A stretch of DNA of 29,289 bases from Candidatus Desantisbacteria bacterium CG1_02_49_89 (GTDB lineage Bacteria; Desantisbacteria; UBA1551), in assembly GCA_001871075.1 (NCBI GenBank), contig MNUP01000053.1, positions 1 to 29,289 on the forward strand. The letters are read 5' to 3'. The position numbers were made by a program, and so were the translations under genes. Of this stretch, positions 1 to 7,332 are shown in pieces. Position 1 is the first letter of the stretch, and each line of letters opens with the position of its first letter. The notes under the pieces are model-generated. The model saw nothing but the letters and a program-made list of their open reading frames with translations. It had not been told where the DNA came from and made no database searches.

Positions 1-83
1 ACACAGAATTTGCTAAAAATTAAAGAACTGCCACCGACGATAAAGAGGTAAAAATAGGGCATTTTCACGCATTTTTCAGGTGA

Positions 84-96
84 AGGTTTGAGTTAC
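84..96. repeat. fragment of the GTAACTCA palindromic element
   Basis: This is the 3' end (AGGTT then TGAGTTAC) of the 48-nt element found complete at 1763-1810 and 9726-9773. The 5' part is absent. The rest of 1-125 shows no gene and no other structure I recognise. Confidence 0.55.
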
Positions 97-125
97 AGGA
101 ATCTAATTTTCTTTCAGGAGAGAAA

Positions 126-542
126 GTGGTAATAACAAAGACGATCAAGGTAGACTCAAAGAAAGAGCTGGATATGATCAACATTACCGATAAGGTGCAG
201 GACGCGGTCGGAAGATCCGGCGCCAAAACCGGGACCGTCACAATATTCGTGCCGGGCGCGACAGGTGCGATCACGGCTATCGAATACGAGAACGGCCTGT
301 TAAAGGACTTCGCCGGCGCTCTTGAGAAGATCGCCCCGAAACACCTGGATTACGAGCACCACAAGAAATGGGATGATGACAACGGAAGGAGCCACGTGAA
401 AGCAAGCCTGATCGGCCCGGATATGACAGTTCCGTTCAAAGATAAGAAGCTGATACTGGGAACCTGGCAGGCGATCGTTTTCGTTGAGCTGGACACCCGG
501 CCCAGGGAGCGGGAAATAATTTTACAGATACTGGGAGAGTAA
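126..542 (+). CDS. yjbQ: YjbQ / UPF0047 family protein
   Basis: A 138-residue protein, the usual size for the YjbQ (UPF0047) family, a small trimeric cytoplasmic fold. The family is annotated as secondary thiamine-phosphate synthase because the E. coli member has weak activity of that kind; its true role is unsettled. Visible family features are the central THIS-like segment (VPGATGAITAIEYE), the stretch HLDYEHH with clustered histidines around residue 80, the SHVKASLIG strand that follows, and LGTWQAIVFVELD near the C-terminus. The start is GTG at 126, chosen because CAGGAG lies 5 nt upstream. The gene stands alone, followed directly by a 9-nt repeat array. Family assignment is secure; the biochemical role is not. 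Confidence 0.9.
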   Translation: MVITKTIKVDSKKELDMINITDKVQDAVGRSGAKTGTVTIFVPGATGAITAIEYENGLLKDFAGALEKIAPKHLDYEHHKKWDDDNGRSHVKASLIGPDMTVPFKDKKLILGTWQAIVFVELDTRPREREIILQILGE

Positions 543-586
543 TAGTTTACAAAGTTTATATAGTTTACAGAGTTTACAAAGTATAA
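543..586. repeat. half iSTR array, 9-nt unit AGTTTACAA
   Basis: About five imperfect copies of a 9-nt unit (AGTTTACAA, AGTTTATAT, AGTTTACAG and so on) begin directly after the yjbQ stop codon. The complementary arm is missing here, but the same unit forms a complete two-armed element at 6788-6868. Confidence 0.7.
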
Positions 587-630
587 ATCCGTGTTAATCC
601 GTGGCTGAATATTTTTAAGTTCTCGTAAGT

Positions 631-658
631 TCCCTGTAAAAATATCTTTTAACAGGGA
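631..658. other. AT-rich hairpin in the yjbQ-pfkB spacer
   Basis: TCCCTGT pairs with ACAGGGA, and the stem continues inward as A/T pairs after one mismatch. There is no T-tract, so a terminator role is doubtful. Confidence 0.4.
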
Positions 659-730
659 TCTTCGAGCGGGATTCAGACTACTATGATTTTAGCTTTTTAA
701 ATCTCTCTAAAATATTTTTATACTTTCCTC

Positions 731-808
731 AAATCTTACAATCTTAAATCTCTCAATCTCACAATATTGTAATCCGTATGCATCCGATCTTTTAATCCGT
801 TTGCATCT
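731..808. repeat. tandem arrays of AATCTTAC-like and AATCCG/GCATCCG-like units
   Basis: Two adjacent arrays fill the spacer before the sugar kinase. The first (731-768) repeats AATCT(T/C)ACA-like units. The second (769-808) repeats ATCCG with a GCATC spacer and has a close twin at 27547-27589, in front of the FucI-like gene. Both twins end just upstream of a start codon. Confidence 0.6.
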
Positions 809-819
809 ATGGGGATAAT

Positions 820-1734
820 ATGAAGAAATATGACGTAATCGGCGTGGGTTGCTGCGCGTTTGACTGCCTTATGAAGGTCTCAAAAAATCCGGGTCCTGAC
901 GAGAGGATCAGAGCGGGTGATTTCATTATCCAGGGCGGCGGCGAGGTCGGCACAGCCCTGGTCGCTGTTGCGCGCCTGGGCGGAAAAGCGAAATTCATAG
1001 GAAGGCTGGGGAACGATAATTTCGGCGAATTTCTTATTGAAGATTTCAAAAGAGAAGGCGTTGACACAAGCAGCACGATACTTGAGAAAAGAAAAACCAC
1101 AAGGTTCGCCTGCATACTTGTTGACGAAAAGACCGGGAAACGCGGCATCATTTATTCCGAGAAAGGCGTTCCGGGCGCTATGCCTTCTGATATCCGAGAA
1201 TCTGAGATAAAGCAGGCAAAATATCTTCTTGTCAGCCAGGCATCCCCCGGCATAGAGGCGTCTTTGAAAGCCGCAAGGATAATGAAGAAAGCGGGCGGCA
1301 CTGTTGTGCTGGACGCCACAAAGATAATCCCGCAGACAAAAGAGTTCCTGCGCTTAAGCGACGTGATAATCGTGGACGAGGAATTCGCCTGCCTGCTAAT
1401 AGGCGAGAAGAATTATTTCAGGTCCGCGCAGAAAATATTCTCAATGAAGAAAAAAGGGATAGTGGTTGTGACAGCCGGCACAAAGGGAAGCTTCTGTGTT
1501 TCTAAGGAAGGGAAATTCCACACGCAGGCCTTCAAAGTAAAGGCAGTAGATACCACTGGGGCCGGAGACGTGTTCCACGGTGCTTTCGCGCTGGGGCTTC
1601 TGCGCAAATGGCCCCTGCCCTACACGGCGAAGTTCGCTTCCGCGGTCTCGGCGATGAAGTGCAGGTCGCTTGGCGGCCGCGCCGGCATACCGAAACTTGC
1701 CGAAGTGAAGAAATTCCTTAAAATCAGCCACTGA
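820..1734 (+). CDS. PfkB-family carbohydrate kinase
   Basis: A 304-residue ribokinase/PfkB-superfamily enzyme that transfers phosphate from ATP to a sugar or nucleoside in the cytoplasm. The N-terminal glycine-rich motif GGEVGTALVAVARLGG and the C-terminal signature DTTGAGDVFHGAF (residues 244-256) are intact; D250 is the expected catalytic base and the GAG before it forms the anion hole. Length is typical. The start ATG follows GGGGAT at a good distance. The substrate cannot be read from sequence; neighbouring glycosidases suggest a released sugar such as a hexose, pentose or 2-keto-sugar. The stop codon TGA (1732-1734) lies inside the first arm of a repeat element. Confidence 0.92.
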   Translation: MKKYDVIGVGCCAFDCLMKVSKNPGPDERIRAGDFIIQGGGEVGTALVAVARLGGKAKFIGRLGNDNFGEFLIEDFKREGVDTSSTILEKRKTTRFACILVDEKTGKRGIIYSEKGVPGAMPSDIRESEIKQAKYLLVSQASPGIEASLKAARIMKKAGGTVVLDATKIIPQTKEFLRLSDVIIVDEEFACLLIGEKNYFRSAQKIFSMKKKGIVVVTAGTKGSFCVSKEGKFHTQAFKVKAVDTTGAGDVFHGAFALGLLRKWPLPYTAKFASAVSAMKCRSLGGRAGIPKLAEVKKFLKISH

Positions 1735-1842
1735 GTGCACTGAGCTCACTGAGGGTTCTTGTGTAACTCAAACCTTCAGGTTTGATGTCAGGACTAAAGT
1801 CCTGAGTTACAGAATCTCAGTGAATTCAGTGGCTTCAGTGGC
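1727..1842. repeat. iSTR element (9-nt CACTGAG units) with nested palindrome
   Basis: Arm 1727-1753 and arm 1816-1842 are 27-nt inverted copies matching at 22 of 27 positions; each holds three 9-nt units built on CACTGA. The left arm contains the pfkB stop codon. The centre carries the complete 48-nt GTAACTCA element. Confidence 0.85.
1763..1810. repeat. 48-nt GTAACTCA/TGAGTTAC double-hairpin element, copy 1
   Basis: Outer arms GTAACTCA and TGAGTTAC enclose two small hairpins, AACCT-TC-AGGTT and GGACT-AA-AGTCC, separated by TGATGTCA. Copy 2 at 9726-9773 has the same skeleton with different but still paired stems. Confidence 0.85.
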
Positions 1843-1877
1843 GAAAATTGCATTTATCTATCTTTAATGGAGTTGTA

Positions 1878-3584
1878 ATGAGTGAAGAAAAAATAGAAAC
1901 AGTGGCGATGGAGACTTACGCGAGGCGGAGCTTCAATTACCTGAATAACATGGTGGACAAGGACGGGCTGCCCTACTTCAATATTTTCTGGGCAGAGCCG
2001 TCCGAAGCCGCGCACGACTGGCCTGATTTCGGGGACGTGATGTCCAGGCAGCTGCAGGCGGTAGTTATGGCAAGGCACATGACAGGCCAGGCGCTTCCGA
2101 TGGAAAAGGTCTGGCTTGAAAAATCCCTTTCGCTTGTTGACCCGGGAACAGGGTTTCTTTACAGGCCGAAGACTAATTTTTCCGAACACGTGGCTGATAT
2201 GGGAGACGCGGCCCTGACGCTTTACGCCTACGTTACCGCTTACGCTGACAGTAAGGACAGCAACCTCAAAAAAATAATATGCAAAATGACGGATTCCCTG
2301 CTCAAGAAATACGAAGGCAACCTTTCCGAAGGAGCCGGGTTCTTAAGCGGTTTCACGATAAAGAGCCTGATGGCATGCGCGCGTTTCCTGGATTATGAAC
2401 CGGCGCTCAAGCTTGCCGGAATGCTTGTTGACAAAGTTTTCAATGTTGAACCGCTTTTCAGCCCGGATAACACATTCAGGCACGGCGGGCACATGCACGG
2501 GAACCTGCGGACTCTTTCCGGAGCGGCAGACTGGGCGATTTACACGAAGGACCCTGTGATCTTCAGCCGTGTCGACGCTATTTACCGTTACGTCAGAACA
2601 ACAGCTACAAGCTTCGGTTTCCTTCCTGAGGTCATAGGCAGGCAATGCGATATTATCGCGTGCGAGACCTGCGCCGTCATGGATTACCTGAGCACGGTTG
2701 TGACGCTTGCGAACCACGGACATCCCGAATACTGGTCTGACGCGGAAAAGATCGCGAGGAACCACATGATCGAAAACCAGGCAACAGACTGCTCCTGGCT
2801 TAAACCGGACAATTCAAAGGAAGACAGCCCTCAGTTCTCGTGGCGGGACGTGGACAAAAGGATGATCGGCGGTTACGCGGGATGGAGCTCCCCCAACCAT
2901 ATACTCGCGACAAGGGAAAGCCTGAACGCGCAGTGGGACACCCCCGAGACGCACGACAAGACACGGGCGTTCCAGAACTGCTGCGGCGGCTCAGGCACGC
3001 ATGCGTTTTTCATTATTTGGAAGAACGCGTCCAGGTTTGACAACGGAACGCTTTCCGTCAACATGCACATAGACAAGCTCCTGCCCCAGGCAGAGATAAG
3101 AGGTTTCCAGCCGTACAAAGGCCTGCTTACGATATCACTGAAAGAATCCTGCAATGTGAGGGTAAGGATACCGGAATTTGTGAAGCCGAATGAAATGAGG
3201 GCGGAATCCGATAAGGGAAAGATCGAGCCCAGGCAGTGGGGCAATTATCTTGAGCTCGGAAAAAGAAACGCCGGAGAAAATCTGAAAATAACTTATCCCC
3301 TGCCGGTCTATACGGAGGAATTCTTAATAGGAAATCCGGGGTTCAAGCAGTACAAATACCGCGCGGCCTGGAAGGGCGACACCGTCGTGAAAATGGAGCC
3401 GCTTGGCAATGACTATAAAACGGGCTATTCGGATTTTGATAAAAAGGAAGTCCCTGTTTTCTACGGCAAGGAAGGCCCGGGTCCGCTGTACCAGAGAGAT
3501 CATATGCTCAAGGACGCGCAGCCCGAACCGAGTGAGCTTTACATGGATACCAGCCCTCTTGATTTCTGGTTTATAAAAGACTGA
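1878..3584 (+). CDS. GH127-like glycoside hydrolase (beta-L-arabinofuranosidase family)
   Basis: A 568-residue (alpha/alpha)6-type protein resembling the beta-L-arabinofuranosidase (GH127/DUF1680) family. Known GH127 enzymes use a zinc-bound cysteine nucleophile held by a Glu-x-Cys motif and a Cys-Cys pair. Here E263-T-C265 (in the run CETCAVMDYLS) and C368-C369 (in QNCCGGSG) are obvious counterparts. The ETC-to-CC spacing is larger than in the best-known family member as I recall it. The C-terminal third (MHIDKLLPQAEIRG and what follows) looks like the usual beta-sandwich. There is no signal peptide, so it probably acts in the cytoplasm on imported oligosaccharides. I chose ATG 1878, with GGAG 5 nt upstream, over an in-frame TTG at 1848 lying just past a repeat. 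The stop TGA is the first three bases of a TGATTACGG repeat. Confidence 0.8.
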   Translation: MSEEKIETVAMETYARRSFNYLNNMVDKDGLPYFNIFWAEPSEAAHDWPDFGDVMSRQLQAVVMARHMTGQALPMEKVWLEKSLSLVDPGTGFLYRPKTNFSEHVADMGDAALTLYAYVTAYADSKDSNLKKIICKMTDSLLKKYEGNLSEGAGFLSGFTIKSLMACARFLDYEPALKLAGMLVDKVFNVEPLFSPDNTFRHGGHMHGNLRTLSGAADWAIYTKDPVIFSRVDAIYRYVRTTATSFGFLPEVIGRQCDIIACETCAVMDYLSTVVTLANHGHPEYWSDAEKIARNHMIENQATDCSWLKPDNSKEDSPQFSWRDVDKRMIGGYAGWSSPNHILATRESLNAQWDTPETHDKTRAFQNCCGGSGTHAFFIIWKNASRFDNGTLSVNMHIDKLLPQAEIRGFQPYKGLLTISLKESCNVRVRIPEFVKPNEMRAESDKGKIEPRQWGNYLELGKRNAGENLKITYPLPVYTEEFLIGNPGFKQYKYRAAWKGDTVVKMEPLGNDYKTGYSDFDKKEVPVFYGKEGPGPLYQRDHMLKDAQPEPSELYMDTSPLDFWFIKD

Positions 3585-3618
3585 TTACGGTGATTATTAA
3601 TATGATTACGGTGATTAA
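3582..3618. repeat. half iSTR array, unit TGATTACGG
   Basis: Two copies of TGATTACGGTGATTA, separated by AATA, start on the stop codon of the GH127-like gene. The same unit forms a full two-armed element at 18126-18251, and a short fragment lies at 8328-8342. Confidence 0.7.
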
Positions 3619-3691
3619 AAGCTTTAAGTACGAAAACACATAATTCCACGAAATAGACAGAAGTCGATTAAAATTGAAACACGGAACTTTC

Positions 3692-4525
3692 ATGAATACT
3701 AATACTCATATATATTATTTTATGTTTGTAGGAGTAATAGCTTTTATCATGGTTTTTATCATACTTTTTGTTCTGCCTAAAATATTTAAAAATCAAGTAA
3801 AGCCAGACAACAGATCAAGACGTGAGATAAATGAAGAATATAGCAATCAACTGGAGGAATTTAGGAAGAGAGCAAGGCTGTTGAATGCTCAGAGATTAGT
3901 GGATTTTGATCCAAACGACGCCAAGAATTGGTTAGCTTTAGGTTATGCTAAAAAAGAATGGGGAAAGTATGATGAATCCCTGGAAGCTTTAAAGAATGCT
4001 GAAAAGCTAAAACCGGATGATCCGGATGTATTGAACGGGCTTGCAGAATTCCAGATTCTAAAAAGAGATTACGCAGAAGCGATCTGGAACTTACAAAAAG
4101 CTCTCAAGATCAATTCAAAATGCATTACGTATCTAAGCAATCTAGGTTTGGCATTCGCGGAACACCATGAATACGAAGAAGCAATCGATACAATTTTAAA
4201 AATATCCGAGATCGAAAGAAACGACGGGGACCTGTATAATCTCGGAAGGTCATATTCGGGGTTAGGCGAATATGACAAAGCGATAGAGAAGCTTGAACGC
4301 CTGGACACCGACACTACCAACTTCCCGGGCGTTTGGTATGAGCTTGCAAGGATATACGCGATAAGAAACGAGCTGTCTACGGCAATGATACATCTGGAAA
4401 AGGCGGTCAATTTAGACGGGAAATTCAAGGAAAAGGCAAAAGAAGACGAAGCGTTTAACAAGTTAAAGAACTCGGAATATTTCCTGAAGCTGGTTAATAA
4501 TAATAATCAGGGCTCCCACCTTTAA
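3692..4525 (+). CDS. membrane-anchored TPR-repeat protein
   Basis: A 277-residue protein with one N-terminal transmembrane helix (residues about 8-29, YYFMFVGVIAFIMVFIILFV), a charged linker, and five to six tetratricopeptide repeats from about residue 65 to 270. Examples are the units beginning NWLALGYAKKEWGKYDESLEAL and DLYNLGRSYSGLGEYDKAIEKL. TPRs mediate protein-protein contacts, so this is probably a scaffold facing either the cytoplasm or the periplasm. The Shine-Dalgarno is weak; ATG 3692 is preferred to TTG 3674 because it puts the hydrophobic helix nearest the N-terminus. The first half is clearly more AT-rich than the second. Function is unknown; the NfeD/stomatin pair lies downstream, but a repeat-filled spacer separates them. 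Confidence 0.8.
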   Translation: MNTNTHIYYFMFVGVIAFIMVFIILFVLPKIFKNQVKPDNRSRREINEEYSNQLEEFRKRARLLNAQRLVDFDPNDAKNWLALGYAKKEWGKYDESLEALKNAEKLKPDDPDVLNGLAEFQILKRDYAEAIWNLQKALKINSKCITYLSNLGLAFAEHHEYEEAIDTILKISEIERNDGDLYNLGRSYSGLGEYDKAIEKLERLDTDTTNFPGVWYELARIYAIRNELSTAMIHLEKAVNLDGKFKEKAKEDEAFNKLKNSEYFLKLVNNNNQGSHL

Positions 4526-4557
4526 AATTGGCGGGTCTTCGAGAAGCCCTGAGTTAC
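4507..4557. repeat. degenerate GTAACTCA-type element overlapping the TPR gene end
   Basis: TCA-GGGCT at 4507-4514 pairs with AGCCC-TGAGTTAC at 4545-4557, matching the second hairpin and outer arm of the 48-nt element but with a 30-nt loop. The loop contains the TPR stop codon (4523-4525). The stem GGGCT/AGCCC is a third variant of the paired arms. Confidence 0.45.
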
Positions 4558-4561
4558 AGAT

Positions 4562-4637
4562 GCACGATGAACGATGAACGACGCACGATGTTACGAATTA
4601 AACTCTGACACGTTGATACGTTGATACGTTGACACGA
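4562..4637. repeat. two adjoining tandem arrays (7-nt GATGAAC units; 8-nt TGATACGT units)
   Basis: Units of 7 nt at 4562-4589 are followed by AT-rich GAATTAAA and then four 8-nt units TGACACGT/TGATACGT at 4606-4637. The arms do not complement each other, so this looks like halves of two different iSTR elements. The 8-nt array recurs at 9797-9828. Confidence 0.7.
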
Positions 4638-4663
4638 ATTTAAAAAAGAGGGGGTGGTTTAAA

Positions 4664-5110
4664 ATGGAAATATCAGCATGGGTAATGTGGGTGGTGATCG
4701 CGGTGGTATTCGCGATTTTCGAAATGTTCACGTTCACGTTTCTGACCATATGGTTCGCGGTGGGAGCCGGAGTGGCGGCACTGCTCGCGTATCTGGGCCT
4801 GCATCCGGGTTACCAGTGGACGTCTTTCGCGGTTGTGGCTCTTGTACTGGTTGCTTTGACGCGCCGCGTTGCGCGCAGGATAACCAGTAAATTCCAGACA
4901 AAGGGAATAGGCTCGGACCGGTTCGCGGGCCTGAGAGGGGTCGTCACGGAGGGCATAGATCCCGCCCTTAACAAGGGCAAGGTAAAACTCGAACGGGAAG
5001 AATATGAATGGCTTGCCCTGAGCGAGACAGGCGGGAAGATCAGTTCCGGCACGGAAGTTGAGGTTGAAAGACTTGAAGGAACGAAACTCATCGTAAAGGA
5101 GGTAAAATAA
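4664..5110 (+). CDS. NfeD-family membrane protein (short form)
   Basis: A 148-residue short NfeD protein lacking the ClpP-like protease domain of long forms. Two to three transmembrane helices occupy residues about 5-70 (VMWVVIAVVFAIFEMF; TIWFAVGAGVAALLAYLG; SFAVVALVLVALT). A soluble OB-fold-like domain follows from about residue 88 (GLRGVVTEGIDPALNKGKV) to the end (GTEVEVERLEGTKLIVKEV). Short NfeD proteins partner with stomatin-type SPFH proteins in membrane microdomains. Here the partner starts one base after this stop codon, so the two are surely co-translated. The start has a strong GAGGGGGTGG ribosome site. Family and partnership are secure; the physiological task is not known. Confidence 0.9.
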   Translation: MEISAWVMWVVIAVVFAIFEMFTFTFLTIWFAVGAGVAALLAYLGLHPGYQWTSFAVVALVLVALTRRVARRITSKFQTKGIGSDRFAGLRGVVTEGIDPALNKGKVKLEREEYEWLALSETGGKISSGTEVEVERLEGTKLIVKEVK

Positions 5111-5111
5111 C

Positions 5112-6008
5112 ATGGCTATATTGTTTTTCTTTCTGGCAGTGGTCGTTATTTCGTTTGCCACGGCAAGTATCAAGATAGTGCGGCCGTGGGAGAAGGGCCT
5201 GGTTGAAACACTGGGCAAATATCAGACAACCGTATCCAGCGGCCTGACAGTGCTATTTCCCATCACCCAGCACATGATGAAGGTGGATATGAGGGAGCAG
5301 GTCGTGGATGTCCCGCCCCAGCACGTTATCACCAAGGATAACGTCGCGGTGGAAGTGGACGCCGTTATTTATTACGAAGTGACAGACCCGGTAAGGGTGA
5401 CGTACAACGTCGCGAATTATTACGCCGCTATCACAAAACTTTCGCAGACAAATTTAAGGAACCTTATCGGAGACATGTCGCTGGACGAAGCGCTTACATC
5501 ACGCGAGAAGATCAACACGAAACTGAAAGAAGTGCTGGACGTTGCGACTGACAGGTGGGGAACAAGGGTTACAAGAGTCGAATTGCAGCGCATTGACCCG
5601 CCGGAAGACGTGACAAACGCCATGCACAGGCAGATGAAGGCAGAGCGCGAAAAAAGAGCGGTGATCCTTGAGGCGGAAGGCGCGAAGCAGTCCGCGATAC
5701 TGAAGGCTGAAGGAGAAGCAGGAGCGATAAAAACAGTCGCTGACGCGGATAAATACAAGAAGATCACCGTTGCGAAAGGCGAGGGTGAAGCGATCCAGAC
5801 GGTTTATGACTCTATACACAGCGGGAAGCCTACCAATGACCTTATCGCGATAAAATATCTGGAGACGCTTGAAAAGATCGCGAACGGAACAGCCACAAAG
5901 ATATTCATGCCGCTTGAAACCTCCGGAGTGCTGGGAAGCCTTGCCGGCATAAGAGAACTGTTCAAGGGCGAAAAGCCGGCAGTCAAACCCGAGGAACAGA
6001 AGAAGTAG
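5112..6008 (+). CDS. SPFH/band-7 (stomatin, paraslipin-type) protein
   Basis: A 298-residue SPFH-domain protein. An N-terminal membrane anchor (residues about 2-20, AILFFFLAVVVISFATASI) is followed by the SPFH domain (KIVRPWEKGLVETLGKYQTT to about residue 170) and an alanine/glutamate-rich coiled coil (MKAEREKRAVILEAEGAKQ). It ends with the paraslipin tail (IKYLETLEKIANGTATKIFMP). These proteins oligomerise into cages on the membrane and organise microdomains or guard membrane proteases. The ribosome site AAAGGAGG lies inside the end of the NfeD gene, and the genes are 1 nt apart. A clear intrinsic terminator follows after a TCATTGCG palindrome. Confidence 0.92.
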   Translation: MAILFFFLAVVVISFATASIKIVRPWEKGLVETLGKYQTTVSSGLTVLFPITQHMMKVDMREQVVDVPPQHVITKDNVAVEVDAVIYYEVTDPVRVTYNVANYYAAITKLSQTNLRNLIGDMSLDEALTSREKINTKLKEVLDVATDRWGTRVTRVELQRIDPPEDVTNAMHRQMKAEREKRAVILEAEGAKQSAILKAEGEAGAIKTVADADKYKKITVAKGEGEAIQTVYDSIHSGKPTNDLIAIKYLETLEKIANGTATKIFMPLETSGVLGSLAGIRELFKGEKPAVKPEEQKK

Positions 6009-6035
6009 AGAACGCTTATCGCATTTTGGGTAATC

Positions 6036-6138
6036 TGTCATTGCGAGCCGAAACCGCGAGCGAAGCGTGGCGGGCAAGCGAAGCAATCTCGTTAGGGGAT
6101 TGCCTCCCCGCCACGAATATTGGCGGGTCGCAATGACA
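6036..6138. repeat. TCATTGCG palindromic element, copy A
   Basis: Terminal inverted repeats TGTCATTGCGA and TCGCAATGACA enclose further inverted segments containing AAGCAATCTC. The same element occurs at 7192-7274, 15891-15957 and 29125-29209. No ORF is inside, so it is non-autonomous and REP- or MITE-like. Confidence 0.85.
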
Positions 6139-6163
6139 CAAGGATTGGAAGTCAATGGCATAG

Positions 6164-6207
6164 AAAATGCAAGTTTTTCCTAAAAAAGACGGAAAACTTG
6201 CATTTTT
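6164..6207 (+). terminator. intrinsic terminator after the NfeD/SPFH pair
   Basis: A 16-17 bp stem (AAAATGCAAGTTTTTCC against GGAAAACTTGCATTTT) with a short loop runs into a T-tract. The A-rich left side makes it potentially bidirectional. Confidence 0.88.
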
Positions 6208-6293
6208 TATGTTACTTATATAATATTTGAAATACTTGAATATATGGGAATAATAGCAAAGGGCATAAAAAAGAGCGGATTCCTCAATTTATA

Positions 6294-6321
6294 TTGACTT
6301 TTTGCAGTATTGGAGTATATT
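6294..6321 (+). promoter_or_regulatory. probable sigma-70 promoter for the DUF1844 gene
   Basis: TTGACT (6294-6299) and TATATT (6316-6321) are 16 nt apart; TATTAT at 6318-6323 gives an 18-nt alternative. It lies just after the terminator and implies a roughly 140-nt leader containing the hairpin at 6385-6442. Confidence 0.6.
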
Positions 6322-6384
6322 ATTATTTAATAGAGTAAAATATATTAAAGCCACAGAAGATACATGCCCGGCCTCCTGCTTCAA

Positions 6385-6442
6385 CAGTCGCCTTTTCGGC
6401 GACCTGCCGAAGAGGCATGGCGGGTTGCCATAAGGGCGACTG
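6385..6442. repeat. CAGTCGCC hairpin element in the DUF1844 leader
   Basis: CAGTCGCC pairs with GGGCGACTG and encloses the strong inner hairpin GTCGCC-TTTTC-GGCGAC. A related copy lacking the right end is at 9677-9716. The remainder of 6009-6467 holds copy A of the TCATTGCG element, the terminator and the promoter, with no gene. Confidence 0.7.
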
Positions 6443-6467
6443 TGGTTTATCTTTTGGAGGTGCTTTT

Positions 6468-6788
6468 ATGGAAGAAGAACAGGAAGATAACCCGAACTAC
6501 CAGTTTATGAGCCTTGTTTATTCCCTTTCCCAGACAGCCATGATGCAGCTGGGCAAGATCACAAACCCGCTGACCGGTAAAATGGAAAGAAACATAGTCC
6601 AGGCAAAAGCTACCATAGACATGATGGAGATGTTAAAGGAGAAAACGAAGGGCAACCTGACAAGAACCGAAGAGAAGATGATACTGACCAACCTCAGCAA
6701 CCTTTACCTTAACTACAGCGATGAGGTAAACAAGGAACCTGCCCAACCCGACAAGCCCGGCAGTGAAAAACAGGAAGAGAAAAAATAA
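6468..6788 (+). CDS. DUF1844 domain protein
   Basis: A 106-residue small acidic protein of the DUF1844 family, whose function is unknown. The family core is plain: FMSLVYSLSQTAMMQLG, then NPLTGKMERNIVQAKATIDM, then LKEKTKGNLTRTEEKMI and the helix LTNLSNLYLNYSDEV, with a charged disordered tail. I use ATG 6468, which has GGAGG 7 nt upstream, rather than an ATG at 6417 that lies inside the leader hairpin. It has its own promoter and leader, so it probably begins a transcription unit that may continue into acylphosphatase. Confidence 0.88.
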   Translation: MEEEQEDNPNYQFMSLVYSLSQTAMMQLGKITNPLTGKMERNIVQAKATIDMMEMLKEKTKGNLTRTEEKMILTNLSNLYLNYSDEVNKEPAQPDKPGSEKQEEKK

Positions 6789-6868
6789 AGTTTACAGAGT
6801 TTACACAGTTTACAGAGTACTTAAAAAAACTTTGTCAACTTTGTCAACTATATAAACTTTGTAAACTG
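6788..6868. repeat. complete iSTR element, 9-nt unit AGTTTACAG
   Basis: Units AGTTTACAG/AGTTTACAC begin on the stop codon of the DUF1844 gene (left arm about 6789-6818). After an AT-rich centre come complementary units AACTTTGTC/AACTTTGTA (right arm about 6829-6867). The acylphosphatase start is 8 nt past the right arm. Confidence 0.85.
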
Positions 6869-6876
6869 GAATTTAT

Positions 6877-7149
6877 ATGCGCCGAGCGCATTTGATAATA
6901 AGCGGCAGGGTGCAGGGAGTGGGTTTCAGGTACAGGGCCCGCGACATCGCGGAAGGCCTGGGCCTGAAGGGGTGGGTCAGGAACCTGCCTGATGGCAGGG
7001 TTGAAACGATCGCTGAAGGCGAAGACGCCCCCGTAGAAGAGTTTGTCAAATACTGCCGCAAGGGCCCTCCATGCGCGCACGTAAGCGGCGTGGAGATAAG
7101 CGAGGAAGAACCGCTGAATGATCTTGCAGGTTTTGATATAGAATATTGA
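6877..7149 (+). CDS. acyP: acylphosphatase
   Basis: A 90-residue acylphosphatase, full length for the family, which hydrolyses carboxyl-phosphate bonds such as those in acetyl phosphate or 1,3-bisphosphoglycerate in the cytoplasm. The signature GRVQGVGFRYR is present with catalytic R18, and the second motif GWVRNLPDGRVE carries catalytic N36. The start ATG lies just past a repeat element with no strong ribosome site visible. The stop TGA is contiguous with the next repeat arm (ACCACGAGATT). Confidence 0.95.
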   Translation: MRRAHLIISGRVQGVGFRYRARDIAEGLGLKGWVRNLPDGRVETIAEGEDAPVEEFVKYCRKGPPCAHVSGVEISEEEPLNDLAGFDIEY

Positions 7150-7318
7150 ACCACGAGATTCCACAGATTTCCACCAGATTACTGTCAGGCAGTCATTGCG
7201 AGTGAAACGAAGCAATCCGAGAGATTGCTTCACCTGCCCGCCACGCTTCGCTCGCGGCTTCGGTTCGCAATGACAGAAGGAATATAATCGTGTGTAAATC
7301 TCGTGAAATCGCGTGGTT
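7149..7318. repeat. iSTR element (CCACGAGATT units) with nested TCATTGCG element
   Basis: The left arm (7149-7181) repeats CCACGAGATT/CCACAGATTT-like units. The right arm (7285-7318) is its imperfect inverse. Between them sits a full TCATTGCG palindrome (7192-7274). Confidence 0.8.
7192..7274. repeat. TCATTGCG palindromic element, copy B
   Basis: GTCATTGCGAG to CGCAATGAC, nested in the centre of the CCACGAGATT element. Confidence 0.85.
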
Positions 7319-7332
7319 AAGAGGTATTTGAG

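Noticed and set aside
1848-1877. TTG start 10 codons upstream for the GH127-like gene
   Set aside because: No ribosome site; ATG 1878 has GGAG 5 nt upstream and gives a family-like N-terminus.
4562-4637. Possible CRISPR array
   Set aside because: The repeats are 7-8 nt in direct tandem without unique spacers of normal length, and no cas genes are present.
6417-6467. Earlier ATG for the DUF1844 protein
   Set aside because: It lies inside the leader hairpin and has no ribosome site, while ATG 6468 has GGAGG at the right distance.
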